5,992 nucleotides of DNA, taken from positions 1-5,992 of the forward strand of contig JABIQT010000747.1 of NCBI GenBank assembly GCA_018667995.1, read 5' to 3'. The DNA comes from Candidatus Latescibacterota bacterium. GTDB taxonomy: Bacteria; JAAXHH01; JABIQT01. The notes under the pieces were generated by a model. That model did not search any database. It was not told the origin of the DNA and worked only from the letters and a program-made list of their open reading frames with translations. Positions 1 to 5,992 of the stretch are shown in pieces; within the stretch, counting starts at the first letter, position 1; each line of letters opens with the position of its first letter. The position numbers were made by a program, and so were the translations under genes.

Positions 1-2158
1 AGACGCCGTATCTATCGGAACTGAATGCGAGCCGATCTCCCCCAGGAGCCCAAATGGCATGTCCATCCCAGGAAGGAGTAGTAGTCAACTGGCGGACGTT
101 TTCTCCGTTCAACTTTATCCGCCAGAGGTCCGTATTGCCGTTCACTGTAGCCGTTGCCACGACCTGGCTACCGTCCGGAGACAGCTGTGGTCCTCCCAAT
201 TCGCCCCAAGACCGGTTGACGGTGTCGAGAATTGCGCCAGTTCGGCCTACCCACACCAGTTGGCGCGGAGGATTTTGACGAGGAGGCGATGCCTGGACAT
301 ATATCAGCGTGCCCTCACTTGATACCTGCGGCGCGCTAGCCCAGCGGGTCACCAGGAAGGGATCGCCCTCAGCCGTCAGGGATTCCTGGGAAAATCGCAG
401 CGCTTGGATTGAGTCGCCATTCTGATAGAGTAGGTGGCCACTGGACGAGTATACGGCATTGAATAAACGTAAATCACTTCGGAAAACCGAAGTCTGGATG
501 CCACGACCACCGTGATATGCGACCAGTGTAAAGGTGCCATCACTCTCTTTTGCGGTGAACACAATCCCACCGTCCGGGAGAAAAACCGGATGATGTAAGC
601 TCGACCAGTCTCGCGTCATCTCCTGTTGCATCAGCAAGACCGGGTCGCCTCCCTGATCAGATACACGCATGAGCCCACCCGGACTTGAGTAGACGATGGT
701 CCCATCGTGCCCCCAGGTTGCCCAACTGGAGCTACCGCCGGAGGCGTTTTCCAGAATCACCGTGCTGCGCCCCCCGCGTGTTGGGATCTTCCTTAGCGTG
801 TTGCCTATCCAATAGCCCAGAAAATCGCTGTCGGGTGACCAGAATAGCCTGTTGGCACCCCGACTATCTACCATTTCGCGAGGTGTAATTCGGTCCATGT
901 CACGGATCCAAATACGACTGCTGGTCACATCCAGATAAGCTATCATTGTGCCGTCAGGCGAAATGGTCGCATCATATCCCGACACACTCCGCGACAGGGC
1001 AATATCCGGAATAGTGAACTTGCGTAACGGTGCTTCGAGATCTGGCACCGGCTTGAGAAACCATGCTCCGATCGCGCATAGAAGACTGACGGTAGCTATA
1101 CCCAAAATCGCCATAGGCTTCCGCCAGATTGCGATAGAGCTCTTGGCAACGGTACGCGCATCCACCGGGACCATTCCCGCTGCTATCTCCTGCTGGGCAG
1201 TCAACAGATCGATGTGCAAGTCCTTTGCCGTTTGATATCGCCTCTCTCGATCCTTCGCCAGGCACTTCTGCACGATCCGCAGAAGTTCGTATGGCGTCTT
1301 GTCACTTCGAAGTATACGTACAATGACCGGATTTATGCTCAGGATCTGTCTTAGCAGAACATCCATGGTCGCGCCCTTGTAGGGGCGCTCTCCCGTTAGC
1401 GCTTCGAACATCACGACACCGAATGAGAAAAGGTCTGTGCGAGTATCGACCTTTTTGCCTTCGATCTGCTCGGGTGTCATGTAAGCAGGTGTGCCGAGAA
1501 ATGATCCCCCAAGTGATACACTGGAAAGCGCATCGTCGTCCTCCCCGATAGGGCCAAGGGTCACAGTCGGAGCCTCATCCCCTTCCAACTGGACAGGATT
1601 CTTGGGGGCGGCCGGCATCTTGCTGCGATCCGACAGGCTGACAGCAGGTTTCTCCGGCGCCGCCTCAGAAGTCTCCAGACCATGTTCTTCTATCCTCGCC
1701 AAGCCAAAATCAAGGATCTTGGGGGTACCGTCGGGAGTAATCATGATATTACTGGGCTTCAGATCACGATGAATGCGGCCGCGAGCGTGCGCATGTGCCA
1801 GGGCGTCCGACAATGGAATGAACGTGGCAAAGAACGTATCGAGATCCATTCCGGAAGATGGGATGTGATGGGATAGAGTCTGGCCCTCGACATGTTCCAT
1901 CACGATGAAGAGGACGTCACCAGATTGCTCCAGAGAATGAATCGTGGCAATATTGAGATGCTTCAGACTCGCTGCAGCCTTCGCCTCTCGCCGGAAACGG
2001 GCTAAACGATTGGGGTCGTTACGGAGCGAAAGCGGCAGCACTTTTATGGCGACCTGCCGGTTTAGCTTGGTATCCTCAACGAGGTATACTTCCCCCATAC
2101 CGCCAACGCCGAGGGGGCTGATTATTCGGTAATGGCCGATGGTCTCGTCTGGTTGCAC
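1..2158 (-). CDS. Receptor-like Ser/Thr protein kinase with TolB/WD40-type C-terminal propeller (3' end outside window)
   Basis: This is a Hanks-type kinase that should phosphorylate Ser/Thr on cytoplasmic targets; 719 codons are visible and the C-terminus is cut by the window edge. The kinase domain spans about residues 10-325. It has the glycine loop LGVGGMGEVY (16-25), the ATP-binding lysine in VAIKVL (K39), a likely helix-C glutamate (E58), the catalytic loop HRDLKPSN (130-137, D132), DFG (150-152) and GTPAYMTPEQ (222-231). All key residues are present, so it should be active. A single membrane helix lies at about 349-368. The region after it has WD40/TolB-like strand motifs (SPDG at 400-403, WSPD at 440-443, SPDG from 660) and is probably an extracytoplasmic beta-propeller sensor. 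The start is the GTG at 2158, chosen because QPDETIGHYRI matches where such kinases usually begin; a GAGG lies about 12 bases upstream. The frame stays open upstream to a stop near 2402 but offers no ATG. The activation segment is unusually long. The natural signal and substrates cannot be read from the sequence. Confidence 0.93.
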   Translation of the reverse strand, partial: MQPDETIGHYRIISPLGVGGMGEVYLVEDTKLNRQVAIKVLPLSLRNDPNRLARFRREAKAAASLKHLNIATIHSLEQSGDVLFIVMEHVEGQTLSHHIPSSGMDLDTFFATFIPLSDALAHAHARGRIHRDLKPSNIMITPDGTPKILDFGLARIEEHGLETSEAAPEKPAVSLSDRSKMPAAPKNPVQLEGDEAPTVTLGPIGEDDDALSSVSLGGSFLGTPAYMTPEQIEGKKVDTRTDLFSFGVVMFEALTGERPYKGATMDVLLRQILSINPVIVRILRSDKTPYELLRIVQKCLAKDRERRYQTAKDLHIDLLTAQQEIAAGMVPVDARTVAKSSIAIWRKPMAILGIATVSLLCAIGAWFLKPVPDLEAPLRKFTIPDIALSRSVSGYDATISPDGTMIAYLDVTSSRIWIRDMDRITPREMVDSRGANRLFWSPDSDFLGYWIGNTLRKIPTRGGRSTVILENASGGSSSWATWGHDGTIVYSSPGGLMRVSDQGGDPVLLMQQEMTRDWSSLHHPVFLPDGGIVFTAKESDGTFTLVAYHGGRGIQTSVFRSDLRLFNAVYSSSGHLLYQNGDSIQALRFSQESLTAEGDPFLVTRWASAPQVSSEGTLIYVQASPPRQNPPRQLVWVGRTGAILDTVNRSWGELGGPQLSPDGSQVVATATVNGNTDLWRIKLNGENVRQLTTTPSWDGHAIWAPGGDRLAFSSDRYGV

Positions 2159-2601
2159 CTGGTGAATAATCCTCGAAATTAGTGTGGCGTTTCTCGGTGG
2201 ATGGTTATACGGAAACGTCGTCCGTCTCAAAGCCAGATCTACCGCCCTCAATCGGACATAGGCAGAATAGTCACAATCGAGACCAAGCCGTTCGTGTATA
2301 AAAACTCTGACCAATGACGTGCCCTGCCAGCCCTGAATCGGACTGAAACTACGGCGGTGGCAAACCTGCTTACTCAAAGCTGCAATCAGTTCTGATCTGC
2401 CATCTCAGAGAAGATACATAAAACCGGGCGTACGTGTCAAAGTATGACAGGTTAGTACGTCACGTCCACTCGAAGGCCAGACTTGCCAGGGATCGGCATT
2501 CTGCTTCGGTTGTCGTCTGTAAAGATGTGTCATTGCATGACGAGCCCAACGCCACTGTCTGTTTCGCGCAGCATGTTCGCAAAGTTTTAAGAAGAAATCA
2601 C
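2159..2601. other. Divergent intergenic region between kinase and tetR
   Basis: No convincing gene is seen on either strand here. Next to the kinase, the kinase reading frame stays open without an ATG from about 2400 to 2158; this may be chance or an N-terminal extension using a rare start codon. The stretch also contains the candidate kinase promoter and a small inverted repeat, TGTCA-aagta-TGACA, at 2435-2449. Short open frames on the minus strand extend into tetR and look like shadows without family resemblance. Confidence 0.5.
2411..2440 (-). promoter_or_regulatory. Candidate sigma-70 promoter for the kinase gene
   Basis: Read on the minus strand, a perfect TTGACA (2440-2435) is followed after 18 bases by TATCTT (2416-2411, four of six matches to TATAAT). 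Transcription would start near 2404, giving a leader of about 245 bases before the GTG at 2158. The long leader and the imperfect -10 keep this tentative. Confidence 0.4.
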
Positions 2602-2629
2602 TTGACCTAACAAAAAACGTTATTATACT
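2602..2629 (+). promoter_or_regulatory. Promoter of the tetR-family gene
   Basis: TTGACC (2602-2607) and TATACT (2624-2629) are separated by 16 bases and sit in an AT-rich stretch just ahead of the repressor gene, giving a predicted start near 2636. Each hexamer is one mismatch from consensus. The operator palindrome begins inside the -10 element and covers the predicted start, the arrangement expected for an autorepressed TetR gene. Confidence 0.7.
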
Positions 2630-2643
2630 TAACACTGTTAACT
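2627..2643. promoter_or_regulatory. Palindromic operator O1, probable TetR-family repressor site
   Basis: ACTTAACACTGTTAACT contains a perfect 13-base palindrome, TTAACA-C-TGTTAA (2629-2641). It overlaps the -10 and start site of the tetR promoter. The same core occurs once more, after tetR and before the next gene. Binding by the adjacent repressor is an inference from position, symmetry and repetition. Confidence 0.75.
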
Positions 2644-2674
2644 TATTTAAACCAACCTTTGGCGAGTCAAGAAT

Positions 2675-3286
2675 ATGGGTATTCAGGAACGAAAAGCACG
2701 CAACAAAGAAGATCTCCGACGACAGATTCTTGATGCGGCCAGGCATCTATTCGTCACCGAAGGCTATGAGAACGTCTCCATGAGGAAAGTGGCTGATAGG
2801 ATCGAGTACTCACCGACGACTATTTACCTGCACTTCAGGAATAAGGCGGAGCTGCTGGGCGCTATATCCGAAGAGACGTTACAGCGCTTATTAAATACGC
2901 TCGAAGGGCTCAGCAAGGAAGGAGGGGACGCCATCACGATACTGAGAAAGAGTGCTCAGAGCTATGTGGCCTTCGGCCTTGAGCATCCGAAGGATTACGA
3001 TCTGACTTTTATCAAGCGTCCCCTATATCAGGAGGGACTCCGCCTGACAGAAGGCTCCGCTGGCGAGAGAGCCTTTCGTTACCTGCGGGCCATGGTGAAT
3101 GAATGTATCGAGCAGAAGCAGTTCCGTCCCGTAGATGTGGAAACCACAGGGCAGGCCCTTTGGGGTGCCATGCATGGCGTAACCTCTTTATTGATTTCAT
3201 ATCCAGACTTTCCCTGGGTTGACAAGAACACGCTGATCAATACCGCTATAGACATTATGATTGATGGATTGAAGGCACAAACATAG
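2675..3286 (+). CDS. TetR/AcrR-family transcriptional repressor with WHG-type C-terminal domain
   Basis: This 203-residue protein has the usual length and layout of a TetR-family regulator: a dimeric DNA-binding protein released from its operator when a small ligand binds the C-terminal domain. The N-terminal domain is clear: helix 1 around RRQILDAARHLFVTEGYE (15-32), then the helix-turn-helix NVSMRKVADRIEYSPTTIYLHF (33-54) and FRNKAELL (54-61). The C-terminal half contains LWGAMHG (162-168), resembling the WHG motif of a TetR C-terminal subfamily; the ligand cannot be predicted. The ATG at 2675 is the first in frame after the promoter; ggcgag about eight bases upstream is a weak ribosome site. 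Palindromes on both sides suggest autorepression and repression of the downstream membrane-protein gene, 185 bases away on the same strand. The kinase is divergently transcribed. Confidence 0.93.
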   Translation: MGIQERKARNKEDLRRQILDAARHLFVTEGYENVSMRKVADRIEYSPTTIYLHFRNKAELLGAISEETLQRLLNTLEGLSKEGGDAITILRKSAQSYVAFGLEHPKDYDLTFIKRPLYQEGLRLTEGSAGERAFRYLRAMVNECIEQKQFRPVDVETTGQALWGAMHGVTSLLISYPDFPWVDKNTLINTAIDIMIDGLKAQT

Positions 3287-3308
3287 TAAGTGTCCCCCGG
3301 CAGCGTGC

Positions 3309-3316
3309 TTTTTTTT
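3309..3316 (+). terminator. T-tract after tetR, possible weak terminator
   Basis: A run of eight T follows the tetR stop by about 22 bases, after a GC-rich stretch. I could pair only a short stem with several G-T wobbles around AAGTG and CGTGCTT, so this may be a weak intrinsic terminator or merely a T-tract. If it works, the downstream gene needs its own promoter. Confidence 0.25.
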
Positions 3317-3324
3317 GCGCGACT

Positions 3325-3341
3325 ACTTAACACTGTTAAGT
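3325..3341. promoter_or_regulatory. Palindromic operator O2 upstream of the DUF2157-like gene
   Basis: ACTTAACACTGTTAAGT is a perfect 17-base palindrome (eight bases each side of a central C). It matches O1 at 16 of 17 positions. It lies about 130 bases before the membrane-protein start, so the TetR-family protein probably controls that gene too. No promoter with good -35 and -10 elements is obvious beside it; TTGCGC (3315-3320) with TAAGTT (3337-3342) at 16 bases spacing is a weak candidate that the operator would block. Confidence 0.75.
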
Positions 3342-3369
3342 TCTTGATTCGTTCGTTCCTACAGATACC

Positions 3370-3406
3370 GATTATCCGGTTGCATCGACTGTCAGTAACC
3401 GGAATC
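3370..3406 (+). repeat. Inverted repeat in the leader of the DUF2157-like gene
   Basis: TCCGGTT (3375-3381) pairs perfectly with AACCGGA (3397-3403) around a 15-base loop. GAT (3370-3372) and ATC (3404-3406) can extend the stem across a two-base bulge. No T-tract follows, so it is not a standard terminator. It could be a leader hairpin or a protein site, and chance is possible. Confidence 0.35.
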
Positions 3407-3462
3407 AAGCAAGATCATCACACGAGCAGAACATCATGAAGCATGCGCGACCAACCACGAAT

Positions 3463-3467
3463 GGAGG
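3463..3467 (+). promoter_or_regulatory. Ribosome binding site deciding the DUF2157-like start
   Basis: GGAGG lies four bases before the ATG at 3472. The upstream in-frame ATG at 3436 has no comparable site, and the residues between the two (KHARPTTNGGT) look unlike the protein family. The spacing is a little short. Confidence 0.6.
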
Positions 3468-3471
3468 TACC

Positions 3472-4512
3472 ATGCAAATCTCGAGATCAGATTTCGAATG
3501 GGCCGTCTCTCAGAAGTTTCTAACCCCAAGCCAGAGTGATGATCTCTGGACCGCATTCGAGGCCCGCATTGAGGACCGCCCCGGCTTCAACCTCGTACAC
3601 CTGGTCTATTACCTCGGCGCGCTGATTGTGATTTCCGCGATGACTTGGTTCATGACCGAGGCTTGGGATCGGTATTCCGACAGCGGTATTCTCGTTACAG
3701 CGAGTGCCTATGGATGTCTATTCATCCTGGCCGGAAAGCATCTATGGAATAAACCAGGATTCAGGATACCTGGAGGACTGCTGTATTCCCTGGCTGTCTG
3801 CATGACGCCCCTCATAATGTACGGGATAGAACGGACCACGGGATTCTGGCCACAGACCGTTCCAGGTTTTTCGGGTTGGGTAAGTCCAGAAGTACGCCTC
3901 TATCGATATCCTCTGGAGTTCGCGACTATTGCGGTGGGCTTAATCACCTTGCGATATGTTCGCTGCCCTTTTCTGACCATACCAGTCATGGCATTTCTGT
4001 GGGCTCTGACGCTAGACGTGGTTTCGTATGCCATGGGACAACCACAGCTAACAGAATTATACATACAGTGGACAGCCATAGGCTTCGGCCTCGCCTTGCT
4101 CGTGGGAGCCTACCTCCTGGACCGTCGCACCAAAGAGGACTACTCGTTCTGGATATATCCCGGTGGACTTTACGCGCTCTGGGCTGGATTGACGTTCATG
4201 AGATTCGAAACTGAGTTCGGAGAGTTCGTATATTTAATAATAAATCTGTCACTGATGTGTTGTGCCATCCTGCTGAGCCGTCGGATCTTCTTCGGTTTTG
4301 GAACGCTCGGAGTGTTCGTCTATCTCGCGCACCTTGCGTCTCTGTACCGGGACTCATTGATATTCCCCTTGGCCCTCTCCGGGCTCGGTATGGGCATCAT
4401 CTTTCTGGGCGTGCAATATCAACGCCACCGTCGGCTCATCGAAGAATCTGTCATGGGCCTGCTTCCAGACGCCCTGCGGCGGTTTCTGCCCCGGGAGCGT
4501 ATAGGCGGTTAG
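3472..4512 (+). CDS. DUF2157-like polytopic inner-membrane protein
   Basis: From the ATG at 3472 this is a 346-residue protein (358 if the ATG at 3436 is used). The first 40 residues are soluble and resemble the DUF2157 N-terminus (ISRSDFEWAVSQKFLTPSQ), a short helical segment before the membrane part. About ten hydrophobic segments follow, near residues 42-62, 72-90, 100-119, 147-162, 166-187, 199-215, 224-243, 251-268, 271-292 and 297-315. The tail is basic (QYQRHRRLIEE and LRRFLPRER). Charged motifs such as LDRRTKEDYSFW (216-227) sit between helices. The assignment to DUF2157 rests on remembered family resemblance and layout, not on a search. The family has no established biochemical role, so I assign none. 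It follows tetR on the same strand and has the O2 palindrome in front, so TetR-controlled expression is likely. No signal peptide, ATPase or catalytic motif is seen. Confidence 0.85.
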   Translation: MQISRSDFEWAVSQKFLTPSQSDDLWTAFEARIEDRPGFNLVHLVYYLGALIVISAMTWFMTEAWDRYSDSGILVTASAYGCLFILAGKHLWNKPGFRIPGGLLYSLAVCMTPLIMYGIERTTGFWPQTVPGFSGWVSPEVRLYRYPLEFATIAVGLITLRYVRCPFLTIPVMAFLWALTLDVVSYAMGQPQLTELYIQWTAIGFGLALLVGAYLLDRRTKEDYSFWIYPGGLYALWAGLTFMRFETEFGEFVYLIINLSLMCCAILLSRRIFFGFGTLGVFVYLAHLASLYRDSLIFPLALSGLGMGIIFLGVQYQRHRRLIEESVMGLLPDALRRFLPRERIGG

Positions 4513-4742
4513 ATCGTGCTCCAGCATGGCAGGATATTCTGCCGCCCGAAGAGTGGCGGGTGGTGAAGATTGTTTTTCGGGGTGGATTAGCTCTCTCTTC
4601 CTGTAAGAAGCCCGGAAAGCTTCGACAACGAATAGGTAAGAGGCGGACCAATCGGGGGTTGATAGAGCGTGCCGGACGGTGCTACGAACATCCCGATTGA
4701 TGGAACAGGAACTGTGGCAGAATAATCTCGTGGGAGCAGCAC
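4513..4742. other. Unassigned intergenic stretch
   Basis: No supported gene was found. Open frames on both strands run over from the DUF2157-like gene or lie antisense and show no family features. Two weak hairpins are visible: CCGCC/GGCGG at 4542-4559, and GAAGC/GCTTC at 4607-4623. The first is followed at 4573-4577 by five T, too far away for a standard terminator. The stretch may be degraded remains of the front of the adjacent permease relic, but no residues could be matched. Confidence 0.4.
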
Positions 4743-5040
4743 TTCGGCTATCTACTACAGCCACAGCGGATGGAAATGACCCTTCTCAGGAGCTTCAGCA
4801 TTCTCACAGCCGTACTTGCCGGGATAGGCATCTACGGAGTTAGGACTTGTCATCGGTACCGCAATAGCTTTCGCTCTTGCGGGGGGCCTTGGCAGTCTGT
4901 TGTATAATGTCAGCCCCACGGATCCACTGGTTTTCCTGGGTGTTATTGTCGGATTCGCGCTTGCCGCACTCGTCGCGATCTACATCCCCGCCCTTCGTGC
5001 GACCAAAGTCGATCCTACAACGGCCTTGCGTCATGATTGA
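4743..5040 (+). pseudogene. Decayed C-terminus of an ADOP/MacB-like ABC permease
   Basis: Two pieces of a permease C-terminus are joined out of frame. The first, in the frame of 4743, reads LLQPQRMEMTLLRSF followed by AGIGIYGV, matching the run-in and first helix of the last FtsX-type membrane domain. It breaks near 4842. The second, shifted by one base and spanning 4843-5040, encodes 65 residues: LGSLLYNVSPTDPLVF, a helix, then YIPALRATKVDPTTALRHD and a TGA stop. This is the standard end of such permeases. Missing between them are roughly 40 residues, including the cytoplasmic loop normally carrying an R-x-x-E-I-G-I-R-x-A-L-G-A motif. The front of the gene (first membrane domain and periplasmic core domain) is not in the window, and a stop lies in frame at 4698-4700. 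The relic is non-functional. It differs in signature from the intact permease on the opposite strand, so it is not a simple copy of it. Confidence 0.82.
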
Positions 5041-5199
5041 TGGCAGGAACCGGTAGGTATGCCGCATTCGTGTAGATGAAATACTGGGGAAAGAGCGGAC
5101 CAGATCTGTCATCGTTATTCACGACCAGAGTCTCTGACCTCGATTTCCCGCAATCCCGAATATCATTCAAGAGGATGCGCATCGCAGCATTCAGGTGCC
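5041..5199. other. Convergent intergenic gap
   Basis: This gap separates the tail of the permease relic from the stop of the opposite-strand permease. No gene, repeat or strong terminator hairpin was recognised. Confidence 0.4.
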
Positions 5200-5991
5200 T
5201 CACTCGTAGCGCATGGATTGGACGGGATTTGCTATGGCAGCTCGAATAGCCTGGTAACTAAGCGTGCCAAGTGCAATCAGAACGGCGGAAACCGAGGCTA
5301 TAAAAAAGGTCGCAGGACCGATTTCAATCCTATAGGTGAATGCCATAAGCCATTGGTCAATGGTCAGGAACGCCAGGGGCCACGAGCACACAGCTGCAAG
5401 AGTGACCAGCTTGACGAAATCCTTCGATATCAACATGAGCATTCCGGGTACCGATGCACCGAGAATCTTACGTATGCCTATTTCGCGAGTTCGGTTTGTA
5501 ACAGAAAGTGTGGCCAGACCAAACAATCCGAGACAAGCGATCAAAATGGCCAGGCCGGAGGCATATCCGATAATCTGTGCCCAGCGTCTCTCCGCTTGGT
5601 ACTGATTGGCAATATCGTCTTCCAGGAACGAAAAAGAGAACGGTGAGTCAGGTGCTACACCGCGCCATTCTTCTTCCAGCAACTCCATGGTCTCTGACAG
5701 ATTGCCGGATTTCATCTTGACGAGAATCGCACCAATGCCTCCGTGGTATTCAGGATGCATGGTCAATACAGCTGGCCGAACCGGTTCGTGTAGAGATTCG
5801 AAATTGAAATCCCGCACCACTCCAACTATTGTAGGAGGCTCCTTCATAAACCAAGTGGCCCAGCCATTGAGCTTGTGCCCGATAGGCGTCTCAAGCCCGA
5901 ACTCCTTCACCAGGGATTCGTTGACAAGCACCGAACTCGTGGGATCAGTGGTAAGACTACGATCGAAATCACGGCCGTCCACAAGTTCCAT
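5200..5991 (-). CDS. MacB/FtsX-family ABC transporter permease, C-terminal 263 residues (5' end outside window)
   Basis: This is the C-terminal part of an ABC exporter permease whose start lies beyond the right edge; the methionine at 5991 is probably internal, since MELVDGRDF is a typical mid-protein motif. Visible residues 1-125 match the end of the periplasmic core domain (VLVNESLVKEFG, PIGHKLNG, IVGVVRDFNFESLHEPVRP). The FtsX-like membrane domain follows, with helices at about 140-163, 191-208 and 225-247. The cytoplasmic loop TREIGIRKILGAS (168-180) contacts the ATPase in this family, and the end is NPVQSMRYE (255-263). Relatives work with a separate or neighbouring MacB-type ATPase to move substrates out of the periplasm or membrane; the substrate here is unknown. 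The 'ISKDFVKLV' and 'IEIGPATFF' style is common in Bacteroidota-like and Rhodothermota-like genomes. It is convergent with the permease relic, 159 bases away. No frameshift is seen. Confidence 0.92.
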   Translation of the reverse strand: MELVDGRDFDRSLTTDPTSSVLVNESLVKEFGLETPIGHKLNGWATWFMKEPPTIVGVVRDFNFESLHEPVRPAVLTMHPEYHGGIGAILVKMKSGNLSETMELLEEEWRGVAPDSPFSFSFLEDDIANQYQAERRWAQIIGYASGLAILIACLGLFGLATLSVTNRTREIGIRKILGASVPGMLMLISKDFVKLVTLAAVCSWPLAFLTIDQWLMAFTYRIEIGPATFFIASVSAVLIALGTLSYQAIRAAIANPVQSMRYE

Positions 5992-5992
5992 G

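Noticed and set aside
972-1265. Minus-strand open frame of 97 codons inside the kinase gene
   Set aside because: It is out of frame with the kinase, which encodes its membrane helix and conserved motifs continuously here.
2405-2746. Minus-strand open frame of 113 codons across the tetR promoter and start
   Set aside because: It runs antisense through the promoter and helix-turn-helix coding region and has no recognisable family features.
4542-4577. CCGCC/GGCGG hairpin followed by T-run as terminator of the DUF2157-like gene
   Set aside because: The stem has five pairs and the T-run begins about 13 bases after it, so it does not fit an intrinsic terminator.
4257-4700. Plus-strand open frame overlapping the DUF2157-like 3' end, in the same frame as the first permease-relic piece
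   Set aside because: Its front is a shadow of the membrane protein, and the residues after 4513 do not match a permease, so it was not joined to the relic across the stop at 4698.
4354-4764. Minus-strand open frame of 136 codons opposite the end of the DUF2157-like gene
   Set aside because: It is antisense to a well-supported membrane protein, its composition looks non-protein-like, and no motif is seen.
5218-5646. Plus-strand open frame of 142 codons opposite the right-hand permease
   Set aside because: It is a shadow of the clearly conserved minus-strand permease.

Overview
The window (about 50% GC by eye) carries four protein-coding loci and one gene relic. All are typical of a free-living bacterium with a large signalling and export repertoire. 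The mix is a Pkn-type Ser/Thr kinase fused to a TolB/WD40-like propeller, a MacB/FtsX-type permease with the 'TREIGIRKILGAS' signature, and the tail of an ADOP-like permease. This mix is common in Acidobacteriota, Gemmatimonadota, Rhodothermota/Balneolota and neighbouring candidate phyla. No rRNA or other phylogenetic marker is present, so the phylum is an inference only.

Layout. Positions 1-2158 (minus) hold a receptor-like Ser/Thr protein kinase whose C-terminus runs off the left edge. Positions 2159-2674 are a divergent control region with a candidate kinase promoter (2411-2440) and a clear tetR promoter (2602-2629) overlapped by a palindromic operator. Positions 2675-3286 (plus) are a TetR-family repressor. 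Positions 3287-3471 are an intergenic leader with a second, longer copy of the same palindrome. Positions 3472-4512 (plus) are a polytopic DUF2157-like membrane protein. Positions 4513-4742 hold nothing recognisable. Positions 4743-5040 (plus) are the decayed C-terminus of an ABC permease, with an internal deletion and a frame change. Positions 5041-5199 are a convergent intergenic gap. Positions 5200-5991 (minus) are the C-terminal part of an intact-looking MacB/FtsX-type permease whose 5' end lies beyond the right edge.

The most informative signal is the pair of near-identical palindromes (core TTAACACTGTTAA). One overlaps the tetR promoter and the other lies in front of the DUF2157-like gene. 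This supports an autoregulated repressor controlling a membrane protein of unknown function. The first operator also overlaps a consensus TATAAT on the opposite strand, so the repressor may also influence leftward transcription towards the kinase. No CRISPR array, tRNA, rRNA or complete insertion sequence was seen.
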